The notes: generated from the letters alone by a model not told the origin. A DNA stretch of 64,000 nucleotides from DATBLE01 sp963841405 (GCA_963841405.1 CAWJCM010000005.1:62001-126000), one strand, 5' to 3'. Shown: positions 42,462 to 50,570, numbered from the stretch's first letter. Made by a program: numbers and translations.

Positions 42462-43691
42462 ATGGCGCGCAGGCTCCCCACCGGCACGATCACCCTGCTC
42501 TGCACCGACATCGAGGGCTCGACCGGCATCGTCGGGCGCCTGGGCGGACGCTACGTCAGCGTGCTCGAGGACCATCGCCGGCTCGTCCGCGACGCTGTAA
42601 ACGCTGCGGGCGGCCTGGAGATCGACTGCCGTGGCGACGAAATGCTCCTCGTCTTCACCGACGCCGAGGCGGCGGTGCGCAGCGCGGTCGAGGCGCAGCG
42701 CGCCCTCGCGGCGCACGCGTGGCCGGAGGGCCGCGAGGTTCGCGTGCGCATGGGCGTGCACACCGGCGAGCCGTCCGTCGAGGGATCGACGTACGTCGGC
42801 CTCGACGTCCACCGCGTAGCCCGGATCAGCGACGCCGGCCACGGGGGACAGGTGCTCCTCTCCGAGCGGACGCACGAGCTCGTCGGCGGCGAAGTGGTCG
42901 ACCTCGGTTTGCAGCCGTTCAAGGGATTGCCGGAGCCGGAGCGCATCTACCAGGTCGTCGCCGACGGCCTGCGGCAGGACTTCCCGCCGCTGCGTCTCGG
43001 GCCGGAGACGGCGGGAATGCTCGAGGAGGCGTCGAACGCAGGCGCCATGCGGGTGGTCGTGGCCGAGGACTCCGTGCTGCTGCGCGAGGGGATCGCGCGG
43101 CTGCTCGAGGACGCCGGGCTCGAGGTCGTCGGGCAGGCCGGCAACGCCGACGAGTTGATGCTGAAGGTGCGCTCCTACAAGCCGAACGTCGCGATCGTCG
43201 ACATCAGGATGCCGCCGACGCAGACGGACGAGGGCCTGCGTGCCGCGAAGGAGATCCGCGACCGGCATCCCGAGACCTGCGTGCTCGTCCTTTCCCAGTA
43301 CCTCGAACCGGCCTACGCGCTCGAGCTGCTGTCCGAGAGCGCGGAGGGCGTCGGCTACCTGCTCAAGGACCGCGTGGCCGACCTCCCCGAGTTCGTCGCC
43401 GCGGTCAAGCGGGTCGGCGAGGGCGGCTCGGCGCTCGACCCGTCGGTCGTGTCGCAGCTCGTCGGCCGCCACCGCCGCGACGATCCGGTTTCGCAGCTGA
43501 CCCCGCGCGAGCGCGAGGTGCTCGAGCTGATGGCGGAGGGCCTGTCCAACAGCGCGATCGCCGAGCGGCTCGTGGTCACCGAACGCGCCGTCGAGAAGCA
43601 CGTCACTTCGATCTTCGGGAAGCTCCACCTCGGCGCGGACTCGGACACACACCGTCGCGTTCTGGCCGTGCTCGCGTTCCTGCGCGCCTAG
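42462..43691 (+). CDS. Class III nucleotidyl cyclase domain fused to a NarL-type response regulator
   Basis: The 409-residue protein has three parts. Residues 5-165 form a class III cyclase homology domain with metal Asp16 (TLLCTDIEGSTG) and Asp59 (CRGDEMLLVF), and YVGLDVHRVARISDAGHGGQ, where the usual transition-state Asn is His but Arg is kept. Residues 196-315 are a receiver with Asp247 (AIVDIRMPP) and Lys302. Residues 345-405 are a LuxR-type HTH (LTPREREVLELMAEGLSN). Cyclase activity is plausible but not assured. The ATG follows TAATCT (42448-42453) by 8 nt, so a leaderless transcript is possible besides read-through from the kinase. Confidence 0.88.
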   Translation: MARRLPTGTITLLCTDIEGSTGIVGRLGGRYVSVLEDHRRLVRDAVNAAGGLEIDCRGDEMLLVFTDAEAAVRSAVEAQRALAAHAWPEGREVRVRMGVHTGEPSVEGSTYVGLDVHRVARISDAGHGGQVLLSERTHELVGGEVVDLGLQPFKGLPEPERIYQVVADGLRQDFPPLRLGPETAGMLEEASNAGAMRVVVAEDSVLLREGIARLLEDAGLEVVGQAGNADELMLKVRSYKPNVAIVDIRMPPTQTDEGLRAAKEIRDRHPETCVLVLSQYLEPAYALELLSESAEGVGYLLKDRVADLPEFVAAVKRVGEGGSALDPSVVSQLVGRHRRDDPVSQLTPREREVLELMAEGLSNSAIAERLVVTERAVEKHVTSIFGKLHLGADSDTHRRVLAVLAFLRA

Positions 43692-43765
43692 CTGTCGCCG
43701 CGGCAGGCCGCCGGCAGGCTCGCCGCGGGCGTGCGCCCGAGCGCGTGAGTGCCGCAGCTCACTGC

Positions 43766-43790
43766 ATACCCCCACCCGGGGTGGGGGGAT
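43766..43790. promoter_or_regulatory. GC-rich inverted repeat in front of the flavin oxidase
   Basis: ATACCCCCACCC is followed by GGGGTGGGGGGAT, a near-perfect inverted repeat in the 281-bp gap between the cyclase fusion and the flavin oxidase. The ATACCCCC/GGGGGGAT ends recall CsoR-type metal-repressor operators, but it could equally be a terminator stem for the signalling operon. Confidence 0.35.
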
Positions 43791-43839
43791 TGCCCCGTTC
43801 CCCTGCCGACGAGGCTAGCGAGGAAAGGCGCCCACCTCT

Positions 43840-43858
43840 GTGCCGATCTCGTGCCGAT
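43840..43858. promoter_or_regulatory. 11-bp-period direct repeat in front of the flavin oxidase
   Basis: GTGCCGAT occurs at 43840 and again at 43851. An 11-bp period on the same face of the helix is typical of dimeric response-regulator sites. It lies 115 bp before the GTG at 43973. Its sequence differs from the boxes at 874-912. Confidence 0.3.
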
Positions 43859-43972
43859 TCGGCGCAGGTGCGGACAGCCTCACCATCGGACGCCTGCTGG
43901 CTCGATTCCCCCGCGGCCGACTCCCCGCGAGACTCGGAGCACGTCAACGGAGAAGTTCGGGAAGGAGGAATC

Positions 43973-45376
43973 GTGAGTCAGGCAGTTCCCCACGAGTCGC
44001 TGCGGGTCTCCCCGGTTCCTGCCCTCCGCTCGCTCCGCGCGCGCCTGAAGGGCGCCGTGGTCGAGCCGGGCCGGGACGGCTGGGACGCCGCCACGCAGGC
44101 CTTCAACCTCACGGTCGTCCAGCGGCCGGCGTTCGTCGCCCTGCCCGCCGACGTGGAGGACGTGATCGAGATCGTCGACTTCGCCCGCGCCAACGGCATG
44201 CAGGTAGCCGCCCAACGTACCGGCCACAACGCCGAGCCGCTCGGGGCGCAGGACGACGTGATCCTCGTCAAGACCGACAACCTGAAGGGCGTCGAGGTCG
44301 ACATCGGGCGCCGGGTCGCGCGCGTCGGAGCCGGCTCGAAGTGGGCCGACGTCGTACCGCCGGCCTCCGACCTCGGGTTCGCTGCCCTGCACGGATCGAC
44401 GCCGGACGTCAGCGTCGCCGGCTATTCGCTCGGCGGCGGCGTCGGCTGGTACGCGCGCAAGCTCGGCCTGTCGGCGAACAGCATCGCCGCGATCGAGCTC
44501 GTCACCGCCGGCGGCCGGCTCCGTCGCGTCGATGCCGACACGGATGCCGACCTGTTCTGGGCGCTCCGCGGCGGGGGTGGCAACTTCGGCGTCGTCACCG
44601 CGCTCGAGGTGGAGCTCTACGCGATCCCCGACATCTATGCCGGCGTCCTCTTCTTCCCCTGGGAGCGTTCGTCCGAGGTGTTGCACTCGTGGCTCGAGTG
44701 GACGGACAGCGTTCCGGACGAGGTCACCTCCGTCGGCCGGATCCTGCAGTTCCCGCCGCTCGAGGAGATCCCGGAGCTGCTGCGGGGAGGCAGGTTCGCG
44801 ATCGTCGAGGCCGTGTACATGGGCGACGAGGCGTCCGGTTCCGACCTCCTGAAGCCGTTGCGCGACCTCGGCCCGGCGATGGACACCTTCGCGATGGTCG
44901 CGCCGGCCGACATCGGCGAGCTCCACATGGATCCCCCGCAGCCGGTGCCCTACACCGGCGAAGGCCAGATGCTCGGTCGGCTGGACGGCGAGGCGATCGA
45001 CCGTTTCGTCGCCGCCGCGGGACCCGGGTCCGGCTCGGCGCTCGTCTCCGCGGAGATCCGGCACGTGGGTGGAGCGCTGTCGCGGCCGCAGCCGCACCAC
45101 GGTGCGCTCTCCACCCTCGACGCCGACTACCTCACGTTCGCGGTGGGGATGGTGCTGAACGAGGACGTGTACCGGGCGAACCGCTCGCAGCTCGACAGGA
45201 TTGCGGATGCCCTCGCCCCGTACGACGGCGGCCGCTCGTACCTGAACTTCGCCGAGCGGCGGATCGATCCGGCACGGTTCTACACCCCGGCCGTGTACCG
45301 GCGGCTCCGCGAGGTGAAGCGTGCGTTCGATTCGGGCGACCTCTTCCGGGCGAACCACCCGATCGCTCCCGCCTGA
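43973..45376 (+). CDS. FAD-linked oxidoreductase (berberine-bridge-enzyme type)
   Basis: The 467-residue protein has the PCMH/FAD_binding_4 fold: VQRPAFVALPADVEDVIEIV, the flavin-His segment AAQRTGHNAEPLG, VGAGSKWADVV and the FAD loop VSVAGYSLGGGVGWYARKLG, ending with the BBE C-terminus (RSYLNFAERRID ... LREVKRAFDSGDLFRANHPI). The position that holds the second covalent Cys in bicovalent enzymes is Ser/Thr here, so at most the His link to FAD is formed. Substrate unknown (sugar, alcohol or alkaloid-like compounds in the family). GTG start with AAGGAGG 4 nt upstream, its own transcript. Confidence 0.88.
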   Translation: MSQAVPHESLRVSPVPALRSLRARLKGAVVEPGRDGWDAATQAFNLTVVQRPAFVALPADVEDVIEIVDFARANGMQVAAQRTGHNAEPLGAQDDVILVKTDNLKGVEVDIGRRVARVGAGSKWADVVPPASDLGFAALHGSTPDVSVAGYSLGGGVGWYARKLGLSANSIAAIELVTAGGRLRRVDADTDADLFWALRGGGGNFGVVTALEVELYAIPDIYAGVLFFPWERSSEVLHSWLEWTDSVPDEVTSVGRILQFPPLEEIPELLRGGRFAIVEAVYMGDEASGSDLLKPLRDLGPAMDTFAMVAPADIGELHMDPPQPVPYTGEGQMLGRLDGEAIDRFVAAAGPGSGSALVSAEIRHVGGALSRPQPHHGALSTLDADYLTFAVGMVLNEDVYRANRSQLDRIADALAPYDGGRSYLNFAERRIDPARFYTPAVYRRLREVKRAFDSGDLFRANHPIAPA

Positions 45377-45538
45377 CCTCTATCCTCCGGCGCTCTCAGG
45401 GCCTCGCATCGGGCGGGCCTTGCGCCTCGTCGGGCGGGTGTGAGTCGCCACCGCCAAGAAGTCAGCTGTCTCGACATCCGCGGCCGCCACCGCGCCGCAG
45501 ACTCGATGCACCAGTCAACTGTGCGAACGGGAGGAACG

Positions 45539-45677
45539 TTCAGCCAGGCAATCGCATACGCGGAAACCAGCGCCATCGACGCGCTCCGCGGGATCGACGT
45601 CGAGATCGCCAAAGGCCAGCTCACCGCCGTCGTTGCTCACGAGTGAGCGCACCTGGACGGCACGATCACCCGGCGGG
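45539..45677 (+). pseudogene. Remnant of an ABC transporter ATPase with internal deletion
   Basis: In one frame SAIDALRGIDVEIAKGQLTAVV matches the start of a LolD/MacB-type ATPase just before Walker A, and then changes directly to AHE-stop followed in frame by AHLDGTITRR, the end of such ATPases. About 180 residues including Walker A, signature and Walker B are missing. The similar TAVV/VVAH strings may have been the deletion joint. The rest of the 350-bp gap 45377-45726 shows no gene. Confidence 0.4.
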
Positions 45678-45689
45678 TCGGACCCCGCC
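45672..45689 (+). terminator. Hairpin upstream of deoC
   Basis: GGCGGG at 45672-45677 pairs with CCCGCC at 45684-45689. There is no U tract. It could end the transcript entering from the decayed ABC gene. Confidence 0.35.
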
Positions 45690-45713
45690 AGGATCTGACC
45701 CTGCAGGCAGGGC

Positions 45714-45719
45714 TAGACT
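45714..45719 (+). promoter_or_regulatory. -10 box of deoC
   Basis: TAGACT is followed by 7 nt and the deoC ATG at 45727, giving a predicted leaderless transcript. No -35 consensus is visible. Confidence 0.45.
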
Positions 45720-45726
45720 CACGCAT

Positions 45727-46665
45727 ATGGCCCAGAGTCCTGTTCTGGCACGCGGTTTCGAGCTCCCGCTCGCGCCGCGGCTGCCGCGGATCGGCTCGGT
45801 CGACGCGGTCGCGCTCGAGGCGCGGGCCGAGTCGCTGGCCAAGCGCTCGATCAAGAAGGAGGCGAAGCTCTTCGCCCTCGAGCTCGCGATCCGGATGATC
45901 GACCTGACCACGCTGGAGGGTGCCGACACGCCGGGCAAGGTGCACGCGCTGGCGACGAAGGCGGTGCGGCCGGACCCGACCGACGAGTCGATCCCCTCCT
46001 GCGCCGCGCTCTGCGTGTATCCGAATCTCGTCCCGACCGCGGTCGGGCGGCTGCGTGGGACCGGGGTCAAGGTCGCGTCGGTGGCGACGGCGTTCCCGTC
46101 CGGCCAGTCGCCGATCGACGTCAAGATGCGCGAGGCCGAGGAGGTCGTCGCGTTGGGCGCGGACGAGGTCGACATGGTGATCGACCGCGGCGCCTTCCTC
46201 TCCGGCCGCTACGCGAAGGTCTACGACGAGATCGTCCAGGTCAAGCAGGCGTGCGGCGACGCCCACCTGAAGGTGATCCTCGAGGTGGCCGAGCTCGGGA
46301 CGTACGACAACGTGCGCCGGGCGTCGCTGCTGGCGATTGCCGCAGGCGCCGACTTCGTGAAGACGTCGACGGGCAAGCTCTCCGGTTCGGCGACGCTGCC
46401 GGTCACGCTCTGCATGCTGGAGGCGATCCGCGACGTCCACGAGGAGACCGGACGGATGGTCGGGATGAAGCCGGCCGGCGGTATCCGCCAGGCGAAGCAG
46501 GCGGTGCAGTACCTCGTCCAGCTGTACGAGACGCTAGGGGCCGCCTGGCTGACGCCCGACCTGTACCGCATCGGCGCCTCGACGCTCCTCAACGACGTCC
46601 TGATGCAGATCCGCAAGGAGCGGACGGGCCGCTACCAGTCGCCCGACTACTTCACCGTCGACTGA
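45727..46665 (+). CDS. deoC: Deoxyribose-phosphate aldolase
   Basis: The 312-residue TIM-barrel class I aldolase splits deoxyribose 5-phosphate into acetaldehyde and glyceraldehyde 3-phosphate. The Schiff-base lysine is in GADFVKTSTGKLSGSAT; the second conserved Lys is in GRMVGMKPAGGIRQAK. Other family pieces are CVYPNLVPTAV and VASVATAFPSGQS. It belongs to the longer type that carries about 45 extra N-terminal residues. First gene of a run with an ABM-like protein and two aldehyde dehydrogenases, which would oxidise the acetaldehyde. Confidence 0.94.
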   Translation: MAQSPVLARGFELPLAPRLPRIGSVDAVALEARAESLAKRSIKKEAKLFALELAIRMIDLTTLEGADTPGKVHALATKAVRPDPTDESIPSCAALCVYPNLVPTAVGRLRGTGVKVASVATAFPSGQSPIDVKMREAEEVVALGADEVDMVIDRGAFLSGRYAKVYDEIVQVKQACGDAHLKVILEVAELGTYDNVRRASLLAIAAGADFVKTSTGKLSGSATLPVTLCMLEAIRDVHEETGRMVGMKPAGGIRQAKQAVQYLVQLYETLGAAWLTPDLYRIGASTLLNDVLMQIRKERTGRYQSPDYFTVD

Positions 46666-46961
46666 TGCCGGTCTGGACACACGGGGTCTGGACGGTCCGG
46701 CCGGGACGCGAGGACGACTTCGTCGCCGCCTGGCGCTCGATGGCGGAGGCCGGGATGGCCGAGCTCGACGTCCCCGAACCGCCGACCCTCCTCCGCGACC
46801 GTGAGCACGCAAACGCGTTCACGAGCTTCGGCCCATGGCCCGACGAGGAGGCCGTGGGGCGATTCCGTTCGTCGGCCGCCTTCCGGGAGGGCGTCGAGGC
46901 GATGCAGGACCTGCTCGAGGACTTCGAGCCGAGGACGATGGATCAGGTCTGGCGCGGATGA
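46665..46961 (+). CDS. Small ABM-fold (dimeric alpha-beta barrel) protein
   Basis: The 98-residue protein begins VWTHGVWTVRPGREDDFVAAW, a pattern of the antibiotic-biosynthesis monooxygenase/dimeric alpha-beta barrel superfamily, and ends EGVEAMQDLLEDFEPRTMDQV. Members include cofactor-free monooxygenases and haem-degrading enzymes, but many are uncharacterised. TGATG overlap with deoC and ATGA overlap with the aldehyde dehydrogenase show that it is part of the operon. Role unknown. Confidence 0.7.
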   Translation: MPVWTHGVWTVRPGREDDFVAAWRSMAEAGMAELDVPEPPTLLRDREHANAFTSFGPWPDEEAVGRFRSSAAFREGVEAMQDLLEDFEPRTMDQVWRG

Positions 46962-48427
46962 GCGAGCTCGAGAAGAAGACGAAGCACGCGCTCGTCCCGT
47001 CCGGTTGGGACTACGCGCCGGCGCCCGAGTCGCGCGAGATCGTCCGGATCGACGAGCGGTACGGCCACTTCGTCGGCGGCGAGTGGCTGGAGCCGCGAGA
47101 GATCTACACGACGATCGCGCCGGCGAGCGAGGAGCCCCTCGCCGAGGTCGGCCAGGCGACGCCGGAAGAGGTCGACGGCGCGATCGCGACCGCGCGCGAG
47201 GCGTTCGAGAACGGCTGGTCGGCGCTGCCGGGCGCAGAGCGCGCCAAGTATCTGTTCCGGATCGCCCGGATCCTCCAGGAGCGCTCGCGCGAGTTCGCCG
47301 TGCTCGAGTCGCTGAACGGCGGCAAGCCGATCAAGGAGTCCCGCGACGTTGACCTCCCGCTCGCCGCGGCCCACTTCTTCTACTACGCAGGCTGGGCCGA
47401 CAAGCTCGAGTACGCCTTCCCGAATCGCCGGCCGCGCCCGGTCGGCGTCGCGGGTCAGATCATCCCGTGGAACTTCCCGCTGCTGATGCTGGCGTGGAAG
47501 ATCGCGCCTGCGCTGGCGGCGGGGAACACGGTCGTGCTCAAGCCGGCTGAGACGACGCCGCTGACCGCGCTGCTCTTCTGCGACGTCGTGCGGCAGGCGG
47601 AGCTCCCGGCGGGCGTCGTCAACATCGTCACCGGCGACGGCCGGGCGGGCGCGGCGATCGTCGAGGGCGAGGTCGACAAGATCGCGTTCACCGGCTCCAC
47701 CGAGGTGGGCAAGGCGATCCAGCGCGAGGTCGCCGGCACGGGAAAGCGGCTGACGCTCGAGCTGGGCGGCAAGGCGGCGAACATCGTGTTCGACGACTGC
47801 GCGCTCGACCAGGCGGTCGAGGGGATTGTCAACGGGATCTACTTCAACCAGGGTCACGTCTGCTGTGCCGGATCTCGGCTGTTCGTGCAGGAGTCGATCC
47901 ACGAGGACGTGGTCGAGAAGCTCAAGCGGCGGATGAAGACGCTGCGCGTCGGCGACCCGCTCGACAAGAACACCGACGTCGGCGCGGTCAACTCGCGCGC
48001 GCAGCTGGAGAAGATCCAGGAGCTCGTCGCCGCCGGCGAGAAGGAGGGCGCCGAGATCTACCAGCCGCCGTGCACGCTGCCCGAGCGCGGGTACTGGTTC
48101 GCGCCGACGGTGTTCACGAACGTGGCGCAGAGCTACCGGATCGCGCAGGAGGAGATCTTCGGGCCGGTGCTCTCGGTGCTGACGTTCCGCACCCCGGCCG
48201 AGGCCGTGGAGAAGGCGAACAACACGCCCTACGGGCTGAGCGCCGGCATCTGGACGGAAAAGGGGTCGCGCATCCTCTGGATGGCGGAACGGCTGCGTGC
48301 CGGCGTGATCTGGGCGAACACGTACAACCGCTTCGACCCGGCGTCGCCGTTCGGCGGCTACAAGGAGTCGGGCTTCGGGCGGGAGGGTGGCCGCCACGGC
48401 CTCGAGCCGTACCTGGAGTTCGACTGA
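46958..48427 (+). CDS. NAD(P)-dependent aldehyde dehydrogenase
   Basis: The 489-residue enzyme has the complete ALDH fold: substrate and cofactor blocks GQIIPWNFPLLMLAWKIAPA, VLKPAETTPLTAL, the nucleotide motif FTGSTEVGKAI, catalytic Glu in LELGGKAANIVF and catalytic Cys in NQGHVCCAGSR, then the EEIFGPVLSV and ASPFGGYKESGFGREGG motifs. Given deoC upstream, acetaldehyde oxidation is the likely role. Starts in an ATGA overlap with the ABM-like gene. Confidence 0.93.
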   Translation: MSELEKKTKHALVPSGWDYAPAPESREIVRIDERYGHFVGGEWLEPREIYTTIAPASEEPLAEVGQATPEEVDGAIATAREAFENGWSALPGAERAKYLFRIARILQERSREFAVLESLNGGKPIKESRDVDLPLAAAHFFYYAGWADKLEYAFPNRRPRPVGVAGQIIPWNFPLLMLAWKIAPALAAGNTVVLKPAETTPLTALLFCDVVRQAELPAGVVNIVTGDGRAGAAIVEGEVDKIAFTGSTEVGKAIQREVAGTGKRLTLELGGKAANIVFDDCALDQAVEGIVNGIYFNQGHVCCAGSRLFVQESIHEDVVEKLKRRMKTLRVGDPLDKNTDVGAVNSRAQLEKIQELVAAGEKEGAEIYQPPCTLPERGYWFAPTVFTNVAQSYRIAQEEIFGPVLSVLTFRTPAEAVEKANNTPYGLSAGIWTEKGSRILWMAERLRAGVIWANTYNRFDPASPFGGYKESGFGREGGRHGLEPYLEFD

Positions 48428-48465
48428 GGCCGGCGGCTTGACACGCTCTCGTCACGTCCGCGTAA

Positions 48466-48494
48466 CTGACACGGCACACATTTCCTCCTACGAT
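48466..48494 (+). promoter_or_regulatory. Promoter of the SnoaL-like gene
   Basis: CTGACA at 48466-48471 and TACGAT at 48489-48494 are separated by 17 bp. A TTGACA at 48438-48443 also exists but is badly spaced. The -10 lies at the start of the 34-bp shared element. Confidence 0.55.
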
Positions 48495-48521
48495 CGCAGT
48501 GGGGAGGAGGCCGGGAACACC
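48488..48521 (+). promoter_or_regulatory. 34-bp shared leader/promoter element, copy 2
   Basis: Matches 33158-33191 (minus strand) with one difference (AACACC here, AGCACC there). It includes the TACGAT -10 and GGGGAGGAGG. Here the gene start is 27 nt after the element, whereas in copy 1 it is 3 nt after it, so the element is not simply a ribosome-binding site. Confidence 0.6.
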
Positions 48522-48547
48522 AAGCCGGGCCGGAACGGCCGTGTCCT

Positions 48548-48985
48548 GTGAGCACAGAGGCGAACAAGGCTCTGATCCGTCGCTTCCACGAAGAAGTGTG
48601 GGGCCCGGGGAATCTGGACGTCGCGGACGAGGACTTCACGTCCGAGTACGTCCGTCACGACGTCCGCGGAACCAAGTCGGATCCCAGGCCCGAGGGGCAG
48701 AAGGAAATAGCCGCCGCCTTTCGGCTCGCACTTCCCGATCTCTCGTTCCGGGTCGACTTCCTCCTCGGAGAAGGCGACCTCCTCGCCGGGCGTCGGACTG
48801 CGACCGGCACGCATCTCGGCCCCTGGGCCGGCGTTGCTGCGACGGGTCGCGGAATGCCGTTCTCCGGTGTCAAGGTCTTCCGCTTTGCCCACGGCAAGGT
48901 CGTCGAGATCTGGAACCACCGCGACGATCTTGGGCTGATGGAGCACCTCGGGGCACCCGTCTACGCCGGAGCCGCGCCAGAGTGA
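48548..48985 (+). CDS. SnoaL-like ester cyclase family protein
   Basis: The 145-residue protein has the NTF2-like SnoaL fold pattern: NKALIRRFHEEVWGPGNLDV, YVRHDVRGT, LPDLSFRVDFLLGEGDLLAG, ATGRGMPFSGVKVFRFAHGKVVEIW and a final HRDDLGLMEHLG. Members act on small ketides or are of unknown function. It has its own promoter (48466-48494) and a leader with GGCCG-GAA-CGGCC hairpin at 48528-48540. Its TGA overlaps the GTG of the half-length ALDH. Confidence 0.8.
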   Translation: MSTEANKALIRRFHEEVWGPGNLDVADEDFTSEYVRHDVRGTKSDPRPEGQKEIAAAFRLALPDLSFRVDFLLGEGDLLAGRRTATGTHLGPWAGVAATGRGMPFSGVKVFRFAHGKVVEIWNHRDDLGLMEHLGAPVYAGAAPE

Positions 48986-49779
48986 GCCGCCTCCCGGTCA
49001 AGAAGACGTACAAGCTCTACGTCGGCGGCGCCTTCCCGCGCTCCGAGTCCGAACGCACCTACCTCGCCGAGGGGCAGAACGTTGCCCGGGCCAGCCGCAA
49101 GGACCTCCGCGACGCCGTGCGTGCCGCGCGCGCGGCACAACCGGCCTGGGCGGGCGCGACCGCCTACAACCGCGGCCAGGTCGTCTACCGGATCGCCGAG
49201 ATGCTCGAGGCTCGCCGCGCCGACCTCGCCGCCCTGTGCGCAGGCACCGACGAGGTCGACCGCTCGATCGACAGGCTCGTCTGGTACGCCGGCTGGGCCG
49301 ACAAGCTCGCCCAGGTGATCGGTGGGACGAACCCTGTCGCCGGCCCTTACTTCAACTTCACGATCCCGGAGCCGACCGGTGTCGTCGGCATCCTCGCGCC
49401 CGCGGAGCCGGCGCTGGAGGGGCTGGTCTCGCGCGTCGCCCCCGTGATCGTCGGCGGCAACGCGACCGTGGTCGTCGCCTCCGAGCACCACCCGCTCTCG
49501 GCGGTCGAGCTCGCCGAGGTGCTGGCAACCGCCGACGTCCCGGGCGGGGTGGTCAACATCCTCACCGGCCACCGCGAGGAGCTCGCGCCCTGGCTCGCCG
49601 GGCACATGGACGTGAACGCGATCGACGTCACCGGCGCCGACGGCCTCGCGCCCGAGCTGGAGAAGCTCGCCGCCGAGAACGTCAAGCGCGTCGTCCGCGC
49701 CGAGCCCACTGCGCAGAGCCCGTGGGAGATCGCCGCCTTCCTCGAGCTGAAGACGGTCTGGCACCCGATCGGCACGTAG
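48982..49779 (+). CDS. Half-length aldehyde dehydrogenase-like protein without catalytic domain
   Basis: The 265-residue protein follows the ALDH pattern only to the end of the cofactor-binding region: KLYVGGAFPRSESERTY, VRAARAAQPAWAGATAYNRG, VVGILAPAEPALEGLVSRVAP and VPGGVVNILTGHREEL, NAIDVTG. The catalytic Cys domain and the Glu motif are absent and the chain stops cleanly, with a normal stop and no decayed continuation. I infer a non-catalytic partner of the full-length ALDH at 46958. Starts with GTG overlapping the SnoaL-like stop. Confidence 0.78.
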   Translation: MSRLPVKKTYKLYVGGAFPRSESERTYLAEGQNVARASRKDLRDAVRAARAAQPAWAGATAYNRGQVVYRIAEMLEARRADLAALCAGTDEVDRSIDRLVWYAGWADKLAQVIGGTNPVAGPYFNFTIPEPTGVVGILAPAEPALEGLVSRVAPVIVGGNATVVVASEHHPLSAVELAEVLATADVPGGVVNILTGHREELAPWLAGHMDVNAIDVTGADGLAPELEKLAAENVKRVVRAEPTAQSPWEIAAFLELKTVWHPIGT

Positions 49780-49855
49780 AATGCCCGCCTTGCGTCGGTG
49801 CCGCGCTCTGCCCGACACCGACTGCCGACCTACCGTCGAGTAGCATCACCCGTCA

Positions 49856-50446
49856 GTGACCGGCGGCCGCCGCCTCAGCCAGGCGATCTCCGAGGGAGAC
49901 GGAATCTCGATCATCGCGCTCGTCGCCGACCCGGACACGGCGCGGGCGGCCGAGGAGCAAGGAGCCGAGGGACTTGCCGTCAGGGCGCCGGCACCCGCCC
50001 TCCGCGACCTGACCGACCTGCCGATCTTCTTCCGCGTCGACGCCTCGCCAGAGGCCGCGAGCGACGCCGGCGCCGACGCATGCCTGATCGTGGCCGAGGA
50101 TCACGACGACGAGGAGCACCTCGAGGAGCTCCAGCGCCGCGCGGAGGACCTGGGGCTCGAGATCGTCGTCGACGTCCACGACGAGGAGTCGCTCGCCGAC
50201 TCGCTCGAGCGGATCGATCCCGAGATCTTCCTGCTCTCGCCGCGGGAGGCCGAGGACGACGAGACCCATGTCGAGCGCATCCTCGACCTGCTGCCCGACG
50301 TGCCGGCCGGCAAGCTCGCGATCGCCGATCTGCCGGCCACCACGCGCGAGGAGGTGCTCGCGCTCGAACGCGCCGGGATCGACGCCGTCCTCGTCGGCTC
50401 GGCCGACGTCGCGCACCTCGTCGGCGGCGCGCCGCCCCCTGTCTAG
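49856..50446 (+). CDS. TIM-barrel-like protein, degenerate IGPS/ribulose-phosphate-binding type
   Basis: The 196-residue acidic protein begins GRRLSQAISEGDGISIIALV, has alternating beta/alpha pattern (LPIFFRVDASPEAASDAGAD, LEIVVDVHDEESLADSLE, GKLAIADLPATTREEVLAL) and ends IDAVLVGSADVAHLVGG. The order resembles indole-3-glycerol-phosphate synthase (ADACLIVAEDH and GxVHxxxE-like positions), but the catalytic lysines are not seen. Function unknown. GTG start 9 nt after TAGCAT (49841-49846). Confidence 0.5.
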   Translation: MTGGRRLSQAISEGDGISIIALVADPDTARAAEEQGAEGLAVRAPAPALRDLTDLPIFFRVDASPEAASDAGADACLIVAEDHDDEEHLEELQRRAEDLGLEIVVDVHDEESLADSLERIDPEIFLLSPREAEDDETHVERILDLLPDVPAGKLAIADLPATTREEVLALERAGIDAVLVGSADVAHLVGGAPPPV

Positions 50447-50458
50447 GACAGCGGCAAG

Positions 50459-50491
50459 CCGGCCGTGGCGGGGTTGCCGCCGCACGGCCGG
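50459..50491 (+). terminator. Strong hairpin after the TIM-barrel gene
   Basis: CCGGCCGTG (50459-50467) pairs with CACGGCCGG (50483-50491), enclosing GCGG/CCGC. There is no U tract, as often in GC-rich actinobacteria. It separates the TIM-barrel gene from the glycosyltransferase operon. Confidence 0.5.
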
Positions 50492-50570
50492 TGCTCTGGC
50501 TCCCGCGCGCAGCGCGTGGCCAGAAGCCGAGAGCGCGGTCCCGCCGCCGCGAGCGCCACGCAGGCTCCCG

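Noticed and set aside
48499..49779. 426-codon frame through the SnoaL-like gene into the short ALDH
   Set aside because: The first part is out of frame with a good SnoaL-like protein; the ALDH similarity begins only after the GTG at 48982.
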